Origin: DASVWZ01 sp963708575
GTDB taxonomy: Bacteria; Acidobacteriota; Terriglobia; Terriglobales; Acidobacteriaceae
Assembly: GCA_963708575.1 (NCBI GenBank)
Contig: CAVPTB010000007.1
Span: forward strand, 620,001 to 684,000
Length of the DNA: 64,000 nucleotides
Direction: 5' to 3'
Below, piece by piece: positions 17,840 to 26,920 of this stretch. The notes below the pieces were generated by a model. It was not told where the DNA came from, made no database searches, and worked only from the letters and a program-made list of their open reading frames with translations. The translations under genes were made by a program, and so were the position numbers. Position 1 is the stretch's first letter, and every line of letters begins with the position of its first letter.

Positions 17840-18237
17840 CGGCTCCCGCTTCACAACCCGCTGTTCTGCCGGTGCTCCTGATCGAGGATGAGCCCGCGGT
17901 CATGGCCTATGTTTGCGCTGCCCTCGAACGCAGCGGCTACACCGTGGTCTGTACCGAATCCGGCGCGGAGGGCTTGAAACTGCTGGAGTCAGGCCAGTTC
18001 ATGGGTGTGGTTTCCGATATGCGTACCCCCGGTGGCGTTGACGGCGCCGACGTTCACGCCTGGCTCACTGAACACCGTCCCGACCTCGCAAGCCGGATCG
18101 TTTTCATCACTGGAGATATCGCCAATGACGACACTGTAAACACCTTGCGAAAGACAGGCGCGCCGTGTGTGGAGAAGCCTTTCCGGGTGCAGCAGTTCAT
18201 CGAGGTCGTGGAACAAACAATGGGGAAATCGCGGTGA
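17836..18237 (+). CDS. Single-domain response regulator
   Basis: A 133-residue receiver with the acidic pair in LLIEDEPAV, phosphorylated D61 (VVSDMRTPGG) and lysine in CVEKPFRVQQF. There is no output domain. Four-base overlaps join it to the kinase in front (ATGA) and the sigma-54 activator behind (GTGA), so the three proteins are made together. It may be a phosphate relay or sink between the kinase and the NtrC-type regulator. Confidence 0.9.
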   Translation: MTAPASQPAVLPVLLIEDEPAVMAYVCAALERSGYTVVCTESGAEGLKLLESGQFMGVVSDMRTPGGVDGADVHAWLTEHRPDLASRIVFITGDIANDDTVNTLRKTGAPCVEKPFRVQQFIEVVEQTMGKSR

Positions 18238-19643
18238 GTGAAGATCTCAGGATTCGGCTCTTGATTGTCGACGATGAACAGAGCATTCGCAAGCTTTGCA
18301 TGACTGTCGGGGAAGCCCTGGGCTTCAGTTGTACCGAAGCCAGCAGTGGCGAGACCGCGTTGGCTTTGCTCGAGGAGCAGCCTGCTCAAATGATCTTGAC
18401 CGACATGGTGATGCCGAATATGTCGGGACTAGAGTTTCTCGAGAAGGTCAAGAAGATGTTTCCCCGCACCGAAGTTGCCGTGATGACCGGCCACGGATCG
18501 GTGGAAACTGCAGTCCAGGCCATGAAGCTCGGGGCTTACGACTACATCAGTAAACCCTTCTCGCCGCTCGAAGAATTGCGACTTTTTCTGCGCCGCATGG
18601 CGGAGAAGATCCGCCTTGTTGACGAGAACCAGTTCCTGCGTGAGCGCGTAGACACAGAAACCGATCTTCACGGCATCGTCGGGTCGTCCGCCAAAATTCA
18701 GGACGTGCTGCGCATGATCTCACGGCTCAAAGACACCCGGACCCCTGTCCTGATTACCGGCGAGAGCGGCACCGGCAAGGAATTAGTCGCCCGCGCCATT
18801 CACTTCCGCGGCCTATTTGCCACGCGCCCGTTCGTCGCCGTGGACTGCGGTTCGTTGGTTCCAACCTTGATCGAAAGTGAATTATTTGGCTACGAAAAGG
18901 GAGCATTCACCGGGGCTTTGCGGTCAAAGCCTGGATTGTTCCAGTCCGCCAGTGGAGGCACCGTCTTTCTCGATGAGATCGGAGAACTTCCCCTGGAAAT
19001 GCAGGCCAAATTGCTTCGCGTCCTGCAGGAAAAAGAAGTTCGTCCGGTGGGTAGCAATCAGAAGATCAAAGTTGACGTCCGCGTGATTGCCGCCACCAAC
19101 CGCGACCTCGAGTCCGAATATCGTAACGGTACCTTCCGCAAGGATCTTTATTTCCGCTTGAACGTTGTGACCGTACATCTGCCGGCTTTGCGCGAGCGGC
19201 GCTCGGACATTCCCATGCTGGTGCATTGGTTCCTCGATCGTTATGCGCCGGGCTTGCCAACCCAGGTGACCAATGCAGCTATGAAGTCTCTCCTGCAATA
19301 CGACTGGCCGGGCAACGTCCGCGAGTTGGAAAACTGCGTGGAACGTGCCGTTGCCCTTGGAGACCGCCAGAAGATCGACGTGGACGATCTTCCGCCCGCC
19401 ATCGCCTCAGCGTCGCCTTCGCCGGACGGGAACGGCGGTGTTGGCACCAGCACGGCGATATCCACCACCGATCTCGAAGATATTGAGCGCGCCACGATCC
19501 AGCGTGTTTTCGAGCAGGTAAAGGGTGACAAAGCCCTTGCCGGCAAGATGCTCGGAATCAGCCGGGCGACCCTCTATCGCAAGCTCAAGCGTTACAACAT
19601 CGGAGGCAGACCCGGTATGGCGGCTACCCAGGCATTGCAGTAG
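18234..19643 (+). CDS. NtrC-family sigma-54-dependent response regulator
   Basis: A 469-residue three-domain activator. The receiver (1-120) has D13-D14 and phosphorylated D57 (MILTDMVMP). The AAA+ domain (about 140-370) has Walker A GESGTGKELVARAIH, the sigma-54 contact loop GAFTGA, Walker B VFLDEIGELP and the arginine-finger region. A Fis-type helix-turn-helix closes the protein (about 430-462, LAGKMLGISRATLYRKLKRY). The start is the GTG that overlaps the previous stop; the frame is open further upstream within that gene. Sigma-54 promoters at 13707 and 19780 flank this locus and are natural targets. Confidence 0.95.
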   Translation: MSEDLRIRLLIVDDEQSIRKLCMTVGEALGFSCTEASSGETALALLEEQPAQMILTDMVMPNMSGLEFLEKVKKMFPRTEVAVMTGHGSVETAVQAMKLGAYDYISKPFSPLEELRLFLRRMAEKIRLVDENQFLRERVDTETDLHGIVGSSAKIQDVLRMISRLKDTRTPVLITGESGTGKELVARAIHFRGLFATRPFVAVDCGSLVPTLIESELFGYEKGAFTGALRSKPGLFQSASGGTVFLDEIGELPLEMQAKLLRVLQEKEVRPVGSNQKIKVDVRVIAATNRDLESEYRNGTFRKDLYFRLNVVTVHLPALRERRSDIPMLVHWFLDRYAPGLPTQVTNAAMKSLLQYDWPGNVRELENCVERAVALGDRQKIDVDDLPPAIASASPSPDGNGGVGTSTAISTTDLEDIERATIQRVFEQVKGDKALAGKMLGISRATLYRKLKRYNIGGRPGMAATQALQ

Positions 19644-19661
19644 CTCAGTCTTCCGTTGAAG

Positions 19662-19684
19662 TGAGACGTGTTCTATTTTGAGAC
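19662..19684 (+). promoter_or_regulatory. Candidate enhancer site, paired TGAGAC
   Basis: Two direct copies of TGAGAC (19662-19667 and 19679-19684) lie about 100 bases upstream of the sigma-54 promoter at 19780-19795. The arrangement mirrors the pair upstream of the TonB-like gene promoter. They are candidate binding sites for the NtrC-type regulator encoded immediately upstream. Confidence 0.45.
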
Positions 19685-19779
19685 AAAAGCCCGTTGGGTG
19701 AACCGCGCGGCTCGCTTCCCCATATTCCTATCCTGCTAATAAATAACCACTTAACTTTTAATTATCTGATCCCGTACTT

Positions 19780-19795
19780 TGGCCGCTCCCGTGCA
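19780..19795 (+). promoter_or_regulatory. Sigma-54 promoter of the 19897-21946 operon
   Basis: TGGCCGCTCCCGTGCA has the GG and GC elements ten bases apart and the TGGC and TGCA cores of the sigma-54 consensus. The first gene begins about 100 bases downstream at GTG 19897. The region before it is AT-rich, as is usual between enhancer and promoter. Confidence 0.65.
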
Positions 19796-19896
19796 ACTTT
19801 CCTACTGATGCGATCAGGATGCCTCGAGTCGTGCTAACCGGCAGTCTCGGGGAATCCGGATCGTGTTTACCCCTTTGCTTGGGAAGTGAGGCATCC

Positions 19897-20247
19897 GTGT
19901 CGAAAGCGGCAACGGCTCTAGCGAGTTCGACCCGCGAGAGCTCTATCACCAAATTGGCCAAATTTTTCCCCAACGCTACGCCGGTGAGAATCCCGGTTCG
20001 GCTGACCCGCGTTTCGAACGCGACCACTCCGTTTTGCGAAACGACCGTGATCGAGTACGGCACGCCGACCGAAGTTCTATTCGCCTCCACTCTGCCCCTC
20101 GAGTTTGCTGACAAGCTACGTTTACAGAATTCCGACGGCTCTTTGGATACGGAAGCTTGCGTTGTGGCCCTGCAGTATAACGGCGGACGCACCGCCGTAG
20201 CCGCCCGCTTTACTCAACAAGTCTCGAACTGGATTGTGAAACCATGA
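19897..20247 (+). CDS. PilZ-like beta-barrel protein lacking the c-di-GMP motif
   Basis: A 116-residue protein whose strand pattern and closing segments (ETTVIEYGTPTEVLF, LRLQNSDGSLDTEACVVALQ, GGRTAVAARFTQQVSNWIV) follow PilZ-domain proteins of acidobacteria. The c-di-GMP-binding R-x3-R and D/N-x-S-x2-G motifs are not present, so it probably does not bind that ligand in the usual way. GTG 19897 has GTGAGG ahead of it. The frame is open to 19819, where the extra 26 residues look non-coding. It is the first gene of a sigma-54-driven operon and overlaps the next gene by four bases. Confidence 0.65.
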   Translation: MSKAATALASSTRESSITKLAKFFPNATPVRIPVRLTRVSNATTPFCETTVIEYGTPTEVLFASTLPLEFADKLRLQNSDGSLDTEACVVALQYNGGRTAVAARFTQQVSNWIVKP

Positions 20248-21230
20248 ACCAATCGCCTGAATTGACCGAACTGGTTGCCGAGTGGCGCGATGCCCGGACG
20301 CTCTACCCGCTGTACGCTTCTTTGGGACGAGAGTTTGTTATCGATTTGCCATCCTGCGCTGACCTTGAGGCGGGCATTGACGTGCCGCCGCCGGAATCCA
20401 TCGAGATGGCTCGCCAATGGTTGCTCGACGTGGATGACCGGGTTCAGGTGCATCAACTCCGTCAGTTCCTACAGACCACGAATCTGGCCAGTGACGAGGC
20501 CTTGCGCATTTTACTGATCCACCACTTGCGCAAACCCGTCCACACCGATTCCGATCGCGATAAGATCGATTTTCTGCTGGTGCAATATTTCTCGCACTGC
20601 GCGCCTTCCCGTCTCGAAGACACTGACGTTGACCTCGAGTTCGTCGCACAAACCCTGGAACCCGTTCTCGGAGCCGCCGACCTGAGCGTGCCTGACTGGC
20701 TCGCACCTTTGGCTGGCTTGGTTCAAGAAGCATTCGGCTGCCGGGACCTGAAGTCCTTGCTTTCCAGCCGTATCCTGGACAAGGGTCGCAAGGTCAAAAC
20801 CGGGGCCGGCCAGAACTACTATCTGCCGGTGGCGATGGTGGCATTCACACGCTTCAGCTTCATGATGCGGCGTGTGTTTTTTCGCCTGATGCACCAGGAC
20901 CTGAACGCGATCCTCGACGGGTTGCGAACTCTGGAGCAGCGCGGCGTCGCCACCCTCGATTGCCGCCGGGCGCAGTTTTCAGCCGAAGAACCAATCGCGC
21001 GCTTGCGAATGATCTGTCAATCCTGGAAAGTGATGTTTCACGCCGAATACTCCTCAGGCCAGCCGCTAAACATGCTTGTCGACTTGCGTGGGGTGGTCGA
21101 AACCGCGTTGAGCCGTAGTGCAAAAGTGGCGCAGACGCGATCCGCCGCAGCAGGTGCCGGTGCGAGTGACGCGCCGGAATTTGAAGTATCGAGCGCCCCC
21201 GCGGGCTTGCCGGAAGATCCGAGCCAATGA
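20244..21230 (+). CDS. Conserved protein of unknown function, mostly helical
   Basis: A 328-residue soluble protein with no domain I recognise. It is leucine- and acid-rich with amphipathic helices, for example DRVQVHQLRQFLQ and DEALRILLIHHLRK. A central basic segment (KGRKVKTGAGQNYYLPVAMVAF) precedes helix-rich RFSFMMRRVFFRLMHQDLNAIL. The last 45 residues are Ala/Ser-rich and probably disordered. Four-base overlaps on both sides (20244-20247, 21227-21230) tie it to the PilZ-like protein and the receiver-hairpin protein, so the three likely act as one unit. Confidence 0.75.
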   Translation: MNQSPELTELVAEWRDARTLYPLYASLGREFVIDLPSCADLEAGIDVPPPESIEMARQWLLDVDDRVQVHQLRQFLQTTNLASDEALRILLIHHLRKPVHTDSDRDKIDFLLVQYFSHCAPSRLEDTDVDLEFVAQTLEPVLGAADLSVPDWLAPLAGLVQEAFGCRDLKSLLSSRILDKGRKVKTGAGQNYYLPVAMVAFTRFSFMMRRVFFRLMHQDLNAILDGLRTLEQRGVATLDCRRAQFSAEEPIARLRMICQSWKVMFHAEYSSGQPLNMLVDLRGVVETALSRSAKVAQTRSAAAGAGASDAPEFEVSSAPAGLPEDPSQ

Positions 21231-21946
21231 ATTCTCCGTTCCACGACACGGCGCGGCAGGAAAAGTACCCTGCAGATCAGCCCACCATGCTCATCATCTC
21301 CGATGACGCGGAATTCTCGCGTTCCATCACTGCGCGGTGGCAGTCCGAACGCACCCTCCCGGCTTTCACTTTGGTTAGCAGCGATATCAGTCTGGCATTC
21401 GATCCGGACAATTTCCATGCAGCCATCGTAGGCCGCATTCGGCCGGACTCGCTTTCTGTCGTCATGAGCTGTATGGAAGCCGCCGGAAAACGTGTCGTTT
21501 TTGTATCAGACGATAACTCTACTCTAGCAACCGTTCGGGAGCGCTGGCCCGGTTCGCTGGTACTGAAGGTACAGGACAACTGGCTGGACACCTTGGTGTT
21601 GGTGGCGGGCGAATCTCTACATCGGGCTGCTGCCGAGGCTCGCGCCCGCCGCGCTGAGAACTCCAAAGCCGCCCTGGAGCGTCAAGCGACCTTGGGCCGC
21701 TATATGCTTGACATGCGTCATGGCTTGAATAACGCCCTGACTTCAGTTCTCGGGAACTCTGAGCTTTTGCTGCTCGAGCCCGGATCGTTGTGCGCGAACT
21801 CTCGCTCCCAGATCGAAACCATCCGCAACATGGCGCTTCGCATGCACGAGGTGCTGCAGCGGTTCTCTTCGTTGGAGAAAGAATTGAATGTAGTAGAAAG
21901 ACAAGGTGATCGGGAGCCTCGTACCCACTCTGCCGCCGCGCATTAA
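21227..21946 (+). CDS. Degenerate receiver fused to a histidine-containing dimerisation hairpin, no ATPase
   Basis: A 239-residue protein. The receiver-like part (20-130) keeps the acidic pair (IISDDAEFSR) and a lysine (LVLKVQDNW), but has G69 at the phosphorylated-aspartate position (AAIVGRIRPD). Residues 150-220 resemble the kinase dimerisation hairpin: LGRYMLDMRHGLNNALTSVL, with H165 where the phosphorylated histidine sits and NNALTSVLGNSELLLLE as in true kinases. No ATPase domain follows; the protein ends in a polar tail. It could be a phosphate acceptor or relay for the large kinase, or a dimer scaffold. It is the third gene of the sigma-54 operon. Confidence 0.8.
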   Translation: MNSPFHDTARQEKYPADQPTMLIISDDAEFSRSITARWQSERTLPAFTLVSSDISLAFDPDNFHAAIVGRIRPDSLSVVMSCMEAAGKRVVFVSDDNSTLATVRERWPGSLVLKVQDNWLDTLVLVAGESLHRAAAEARARRAENSKAALERQATLGRYMLDMRHGLNNALTSVLGNSELLLLEPGSLCANSRSQIETIRNMALRMHEVLQRFSSLEKELNVVERQGDREPRTHSAAAH

Positions 21947-21996
21947 TCCCGTCCGTTAGATTCAATTCCACCTGAAAATGCTGCGCCGATAAATGC

Positions 21997-22025
21997 CTGC
22001 GGCCCGCGTTTTGCGCGAGCCGCAG
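21997..22025. terminator. GC-rich hairpin between convergent genes
   Basis: CTGCGGC and GCCGCAG pair around an inner CGCG-TTTT-GCGCG stem. It sits between the stop at 21946 and the stop at 22050 of the convergent gene. There is no T-tract, so termination efficiency is uncertain; it may serve both directions. Confidence 0.4.
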
Positions 22026-22049
22026 AGTACCAGCGAACAGCGTTCAGGT

Positions 22050-24164
22050 TTATGGCGCAGCGTGCTTCGTGTTCAACAGGATTGAGGCATGGACCCCGTT
22101 TCCAACCGCCAGATCCCAGAAGTTGTCGACATTGAAGTCGCCAACCGTGGCTCCGGTGATGGATCCCCCGATGAAGTAGTTCTGTGCCTTCTGGAATGTG
22201 CCGTTACCATTGCCGGGAAGCACCGCGACCGTACTACCCTTGTTTTGCGAGTCCGGGATAATTAGGTCCAGGCCGCCGTCGTTATTGACGTCGTGGACTT
22301 TGAATAGGCCCGAAACTCCCGCCGGATAATTCGCCGGGGTTTTGAACGTTCCATTTCCATTTCCGAGCAGAACCGTGACAGTGTTGTTCACTCCTGCGTC
22401 CGCGCATCCGACCAGCACGATGTCGAGCTTGTTGTCGCCGTTGAGATCGGGATCGGCGGCAAAACACCCTGCGGCATTAATGACCTTGGGAGCCTTGAAC
22501 GAGCCGTTTCCTTTACCCAGCAGAAGGTTCATCGTGTTTTGGCTGCTCCCCACGATCAGATCCAGCTTGCCATCGTTGTTGAAGTCCCCGCTGATCACAA
22601 ACCATGTGAACGGCTGGCTGGTGGGATAGGTCACCGGTGACTGGAAGGTTCCATCGCCGTTGCCGAAAAGGATCGCAACATTGCCCGGGTTGTTGTTGTT
22701 GAGCACGGCGGCGTCGAGGTTGCCATCCCCATCGAAATCTCCAAGAGTGGCGTACGCCGGCGGCCCGCCGGTGTCGAAATTGCCCACGAACTGGAAGCTT
22801 CCGTCGCCATTGCCGAGCAGCACTACCATGGCGCTATCGCTCTTGCCAAAGGTGATCAAGTCGGGAATCCCGTCGTTGTTGAAATCGCCGACCACTTCCG
22901 GATCAGCCAGGCTGGCAACCGCCATCGGTGGTCGGAATGTGCCATCACCGTTGCCGAGCATGACGTTTCCGTTCAGCACCAGGTCCCGATAACCATCTTC
23001 ATTCACATCAACCGCCAGCAATTTTCCCGCTGTCTGGTTGCCGCTCAGGTTGAAGTTGCGCGGCCCATGAAATGTGCCATTGCCCTTGTTGAGATGGACC
23101 GAGATCGACGAGCCGTTGGCTTTGCCGGTAACTACGTCCAGTTTGTTGTCATGATTCAGATCGCCGATAGCCGGGAAGAATCCGCTGCCGGATTCCATGT
23201 AATCCTGCGAGGCGCTGAATGTCCCATCGCCGTGCCCTCGGAAGACCGCCAGATCGCTGGCTCCCACCACTAGATCGGGTTTGCCATCGCCGTTCAGATC
23301 GCCCGCCGCCAGTCCTCCAGTGATGTTCTTGGGACCAAAGAACGTCAAGGTATCGAACTTACCGTTGCCTCGTCCCTCCAGAACCATGATTCCCTTCGAA
23401 GTTCCGGCAACGAGGTCGGTTTTGCTGTCGCGATTCACGTCAACTGCCAGTAGTTGGCCGACAGTTGCGCCGTTAAAACGAGCCACTTGGCTCTGCGGCT
23501 TGAAATCGCCGTTGCCCTTGCCTAGAGCAACATAGATGCTGCCCACGGAGGAACTGGCCAAGTCGAGCTTACCGTCGTCGTTAAAATCTCCGACAGCTAA
23601 AACCGAGCCGGTGAAGCTCGAATGAATCGGATTCTGGAAGCTTCCATCGCCGTTGCCAAGCAATATAGACAGTTGGCTGCTGGCAACGACCGCGAGATCC
23701 AGCCGGCCGTCGTTGTCGAAATCAGCCGTAACCACAAAAGTCGGTCCCGTACCTACGTTATAGCTGACTGGGTTTTCGAAGGTTCCATCGCCATTGCCCA
23801 AGAGGACATCGATGGTATTGGTGCCGAAATTCGCTACCGCTAGGTCGGCCTTTCCGTCCCGATTGAAGTCGCCTACCGCCAGCGAATCGGGACTCTGGCC
23901 AACCGCGGTGTTTTGCGCGGACTTGAAGGTGCCGTCGCCATTACCGAGTAGGACACTGATGTTATTGCTTCCCTGGTTAGCGGCGACGACGTCGAGTTTG
24001 CCGTCTCCATTGAAATCCGCAAGGGTCACCGACGTGGGGTTCTGGCCTGCGGGAAATGTACTGACCTGCTGAAACTGTGGACCGCTTTGTGCTACAGCGG
24101 CGGCGGCCAAAAAGAGCACTATGAAAAACGAACGGATGGGCGATTGCAACGGGGGACAGTGCAT
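22050..24164 (-). CDS. Secreted FG-GAP/VCBS repeat protein
   Basis: A 704-residue exported protein with a signal peptide (hydrophobic segment ending AAAAVAQ, about residue 26). At least 14 repeats of about 45 residues follow, each with a calcium-type loop D-x-N/D-x-D-G-x-x-D (for example DFNGDGKLDVV, DLNGDGKPDLV) and a LLGNGDGTF segment. They should fold into two integrin-alpha-like seven-bladed propellers. Repeats extend to the C-terminus; there is no separate enzymatic or anchoring domain. Its role is probably extracellular binding or adhesion, but no ligand can be named. Confidence 0.9.
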   Translation of the reverse strand: MHCPPLQSPIRSFFIVLFLAAAAVAQSGPQFQQVSTFPAGQNPTSVTLADFNGDGKLDVVAANQGSNNISVLLGNGDGTFKSAQNTAVGQSPDSLAVGDFNRDGKADLAVANFGTNTIDVLLGNGDGTFENPVSYNVGTGPTFVVTADFDNDGRLDLAVVASSQLSILLGNGDGSFQNPIHSSFTGSVLAVGDFNDDGKLDLASSSVGSIYVALGKGNGDFKPQSQVARFNGATVGQLLAVDVNRDSKTDLVAGTSKGIMVLEGRGNGKFDTLTFFGPKNITGGLAAGDLNGDGKPDLVVGASDLAVFRGHGDGTFSASQDYMESGSGFFPAIGDLNHDNKLDVVTGKANGSSISVHLNKGNGTFHGPRNFNLSGNQTAGKLLAVDVNEDGYRDLVLNGNVMLGNGDGTFRPPMAVASLADPEVVGDFNNDGIPDLITFGKSDSAMVVLLGNGDGSFQFVGNFDTGGPPAYATLGDFDGDGNLDAAVLNNNNPGNVAILFGNGDGTFQSPVTYPTSQPFTWFVISGDFNNDGKLDLIVGSSQNTMNLLLGKGNGSFKAPKVINAAGCFAADPDLNGDNKLDIVLVGCADAGVNNTVTVLLGNGNGTFKTPANYPAGVSGLFKVHDVNNDGGLDLIIPDSQNKGSTVAVLPGNGNGTFQKAQNYFIGGSITGATVGDFNVDNFWDLAVGNGVHASILLNTKHAAP

Positions 24165-24379
24165 AGGAGCACTCCTTGCTGAGAGATTGGGGCCCCACCA
24201 CGAATGGCACGAACGAAGTTCACTGGAGTGAAGCTATCTTCTGCTGAACTTTCTAAGCTGTCAATTGTGCAAGAACTTGCGCAGACCAGAAGTGATGAAG
24301 AGAACCTAGGTTTTCGGAGCCGGGATGAAACTGCCCCACCTACCGCGACAGTACGTGCGATACGGTGGGGCGAAACCGT

Positions 24380-24664
24380 TTACGGTACTTCGTTGTGAGC
24401 GGTCTTCAGTGCTTCGCGGCACTCCTTCAGGGCTTCGTCAACAGCTTTTACTGCGTTTGTGCGGTGTCCCTCGAAATCATGCTTCCCGCTTTGCAGCGCT
24501 GCTTTGGCTTCTTCCAGATGTTTGATTGCGCCCTTGATCGCCGGATCTTCCTGCATTTTGGCCGACGGGCCGCCCATTTTGGGAGCCGGGGCCATTTGGC
24601 CCATCATTGCCGAAGGAACACAAAGCGCTACAGCCAGTGCCAACAATAGGTGCGGTTTTCTCAT
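24380..24664 (-). CDS. Small exported helical protein
   Basis: A 94-residue protein with a signal peptide (LLLALAVALCVPSAMMGQ, cleavage near residue 22), a Met/Pro/Lys-rich linker and a helical C-terminal half (AIKGAIKHLEEAKAALQSGK, AVKAVDEALKECREALKTA). This resembles small periplasmic helical-hairpin proteins, but I recognise no family. A single cysteine in the mature protein cannot form an internal disulfide. It sits alone between two large secreted-protein genes on the same strand. AAGGAG is present upstream of the ATG. Confidence 0.7.
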   Translation of the reverse strand: MRKPHLLLALAVALCVPSAMMGQMAPAPKMGGPSAKMQEDPAIKGAIKHLEEAKAALQSGKHDFEGHRTNAVKAVDEALKECREALKTAHNEVP

Positions 24665-24881
24665 CGCTTACTCCTTGTCGCTTAAGTGTGGTTTGGTGGA
24701 TTGCGGCAACCTCGCCGCGCCACATAGTAACCCAATTAGGCGCAAGAAGTCGCAAGCGGGTACCAGCGCGGCTGCTAGAGGTTTACCGAAACAGATCGAC
24801 CATCGACTATTAAAGGTTATTGAATCAATGAATTACCAGCGATCAATTAGGCAAGCGATGACTTATTGTGTATCCAAACAA

Positions 24882-26666
24882 TCAACAGCCGGATCCGTGC
24901 TTGCAGGTATAAATCCGGGTGGCCCAAGTGCATCCGCTTCCTACGCTGAAGTTGCAGTTCGTGATCTGGTCCCCAAGCATGTACTGGTTCGCTACCCAGA
25001 AAGTCAGATCATCATCCGGATCGGTGGACACGCTGACGTATTCACCCCAATACTGATCAGTCTCGTCTTGACCCGATAAGCCCGTGGTGCTCAGGATCGG
25101 GACCTGCGCCCCTCGTACACCCTTGTTATTGACGGTCGCGAAAAACGGTGATGGATCATAATCCTGGACGCTGCCATAGCTGATACTTCCGGTTGCAGTA
25201 TAGGTGACACCGAGATTGCCGCCGCCATCGATTGCCACACTCGGCATGGAGAGAAAATTCAGGTTCTTGGTGTCCTGGATATCACCCGCATAAATGATGG
25301 ACGGCTTCTTAGCAGCGCGAATCTTGTAGTACCGAATCCCCGTGCGATTCGTGGCACTCTCTTTCACGGTATGAGTGACCGCAAGAATTTCGGATTTGCT
25401 CCCGAGAATAAAACGGTAGGCCAGCCGCGTCATCAGGCGATCGCCCAGACCGTCGATGAACCCGCCGTACGGCTCAGGAACACAATAAGTGACGTAAGGA
25501 TACTTGGGGTTGTAGCAGCCCGGGGTGTACGCCGTCGGAACCGTCAGCAAAGTGGGTCCTGCACCCGTGGTGAAGCCTTTCCATGTCCAAAACGCCAGTT
25601 GGTTCGATTTGCATGGAAGTTGGGTGCATTGGTTGTTCGTTCCCGGATTGCTCGGATTGACCAAAGCCAGAAAATATTCGCCAGAAGTATTCGCGGGAAT
25701 TGGCGTATCACCTTCGAAGTCGGCGGGAAGAAGCGTGTGAATTAAGCTAATGTCGGTACCCCCGGCGCCTCCCGCATACTTCGGAATGTAGGAATAGCAG
25801 GCCGGTGGATTGGTGGTTTGTCCCGCAAGTATGTCGGCCTTGTCGAACTGGCATACTTCAAAGCCTACGATGTCACTCTTGTTGTTGATATCGAGCAGGT
25901 CCCAAGCCACGTAGAAGCCATCCGACCAGATGCCGAAACGAGGGTAATCTGGATAGTAGACGCCACGCGAATTTCCCGGTAGCGCCGGATTGATCTCATA
26001 GGCGTAAACATTCCAGTGGCCTTGAGAGTTGGACCCTTCCAGATTGCTTGCTGGAACCGAATTGCTTGCCGCGCTGACCCCAATGCAAAAGTAAAACGTA
26101 CCGGCTTCTGCAGGGTTGAACAAATTGGACACCACGAAAACATTGTCGATCCGATCGTAAGTGGCGGTTCCATCGAAGGACGGGTTGGCGCAATAGGTCT
26201 TTGCTCCTGGAGCGAAGAGCGTGGACAGAGGTTGCGGGCTCGGAGTATCGCCGATGTGGGTGGTGAAAATCGGATTGCCGGTGCTGCGATCGAAAGCCTG
26301 CACATAGTTGTCGGCAAATTCAAGGTACTGCCCAACCCCGGTGGAATCCGTAGGGCCCACCGCTCCATTAGGATCAGCCTGCGGGCGCGGCACACGGCCA
26401 GCCGTCAGCAAGGTCGCGGCATCCAGACCTTCAAACTGACCTGACCACGACCCAACACCGGGGGTGGTAGTGTCGAATCCGATCCAGTAGGTTCCTCCCG
26501 GACACAGGCTCGAGGGGTTGTTGCCCGCACACCAAACCTGTACCGGTGGCGCGGCAGCGGGGCAGATTCCCGTCGGCGGAGTACTCCCGCAGTTGTTCTG
26601 AGCCTGAGAAGCAAGATCAAACGAGAAAAGGGCAAGCAATACTAGAAGAGACCGCCACTTCGGCAT
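24882..26666 (-). CDS. Large secreted protein of unknown function
   Basis: A 594-residue exported protein with a signal peptide (LLVLLALFSFDLASQAQ). The mature region is rich in Gly, Pro, Asn and aromatic residues and has many paired cysteines (CGSTPPTGICPAA, CAGNNPSSLCPGG, CTQLPCKSN and a C-terminal CNFSVGSGCTW...CKHGSGC), so disulfide bonds are likely. Segments such as NGAVGPTDSTGVGQYLEFAD and DSSTGNPIF-type propeller strands suggest a beta-propeller-like body. No catalytic motif is evident. Related proteins are frequent in acidobacterial secretomes; the function is unknown. Confidence 0.75.
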   Translation of the reverse strand: MPKWRSLLVLLALFSFDLASQAQNNCGSTPPTGICPAAAPPVQVWCAGNNPSSLCPGGTYWIGFDTTTPGVGSWSGQFEGLDAATLLTAGRVPRPQADPNGAVGPTDSTGVGQYLEFADNYVQAFDRSTGNPIFTTHIGDTPSPQPLSTLFAPGAKTYCANPSFDGTATYDRIDNVFVVSNLFNPAEAGTFYFCIGVSAASNSVPASNLEGSNSQGHWNVYAYEINPALPGNSRGVYYPDYPRFGIWSDGFYVAWDLLDINNKSDIVGFEVCQFDKADILAGQTTNPPACYSYIPKYAGGAGGTDISLIHTLLPADFEGDTPIPANTSGEYFLALVNPSNPGTNNQCTQLPCKSNQLAFWTWKGFTTGAGPTLLTVPTAYTPGCYNPKYPYVTYCVPEPYGGFIDGLGDRLMTRLAYRFILGSKSEILAVTHTVKESATNRTGIRYYKIRAAKKPSIIYAGDIQDTKNLNFLSMPSVAIDGGGNLGVTYTATGSISYGSVQDYDPSPFFATVNNKGVRGAQVPILSTTGLSGQDETDQYWGEYVSVSTDPDDDLTFWVANQYMLGDQITNCNFSVGSGCTWATRIYTCKHGSGC

Positions 26667-26920
26667 GGCCTTTCACCCCACAAAACATTGGGCAGCTTAC
26701 CCTACACATGACTGGCGATCAAGCTGGACTTGAACGAGGTTGCAGGTTATGCCGCTATCTTATCGACGTGAAGAAGCGCTTTCGATGCCAAAATTCCAGT
26801 ACGGCTCTCCTGAAGCTTCAATAGTTTAGGAAGAACAGGTGAAGACATCGCCGAGCAATATGCAACCCAGTGCACATTTTGGTCCCAATGTTGACTATAG
26901 GGAACTCAAGCCCAAAAAGC

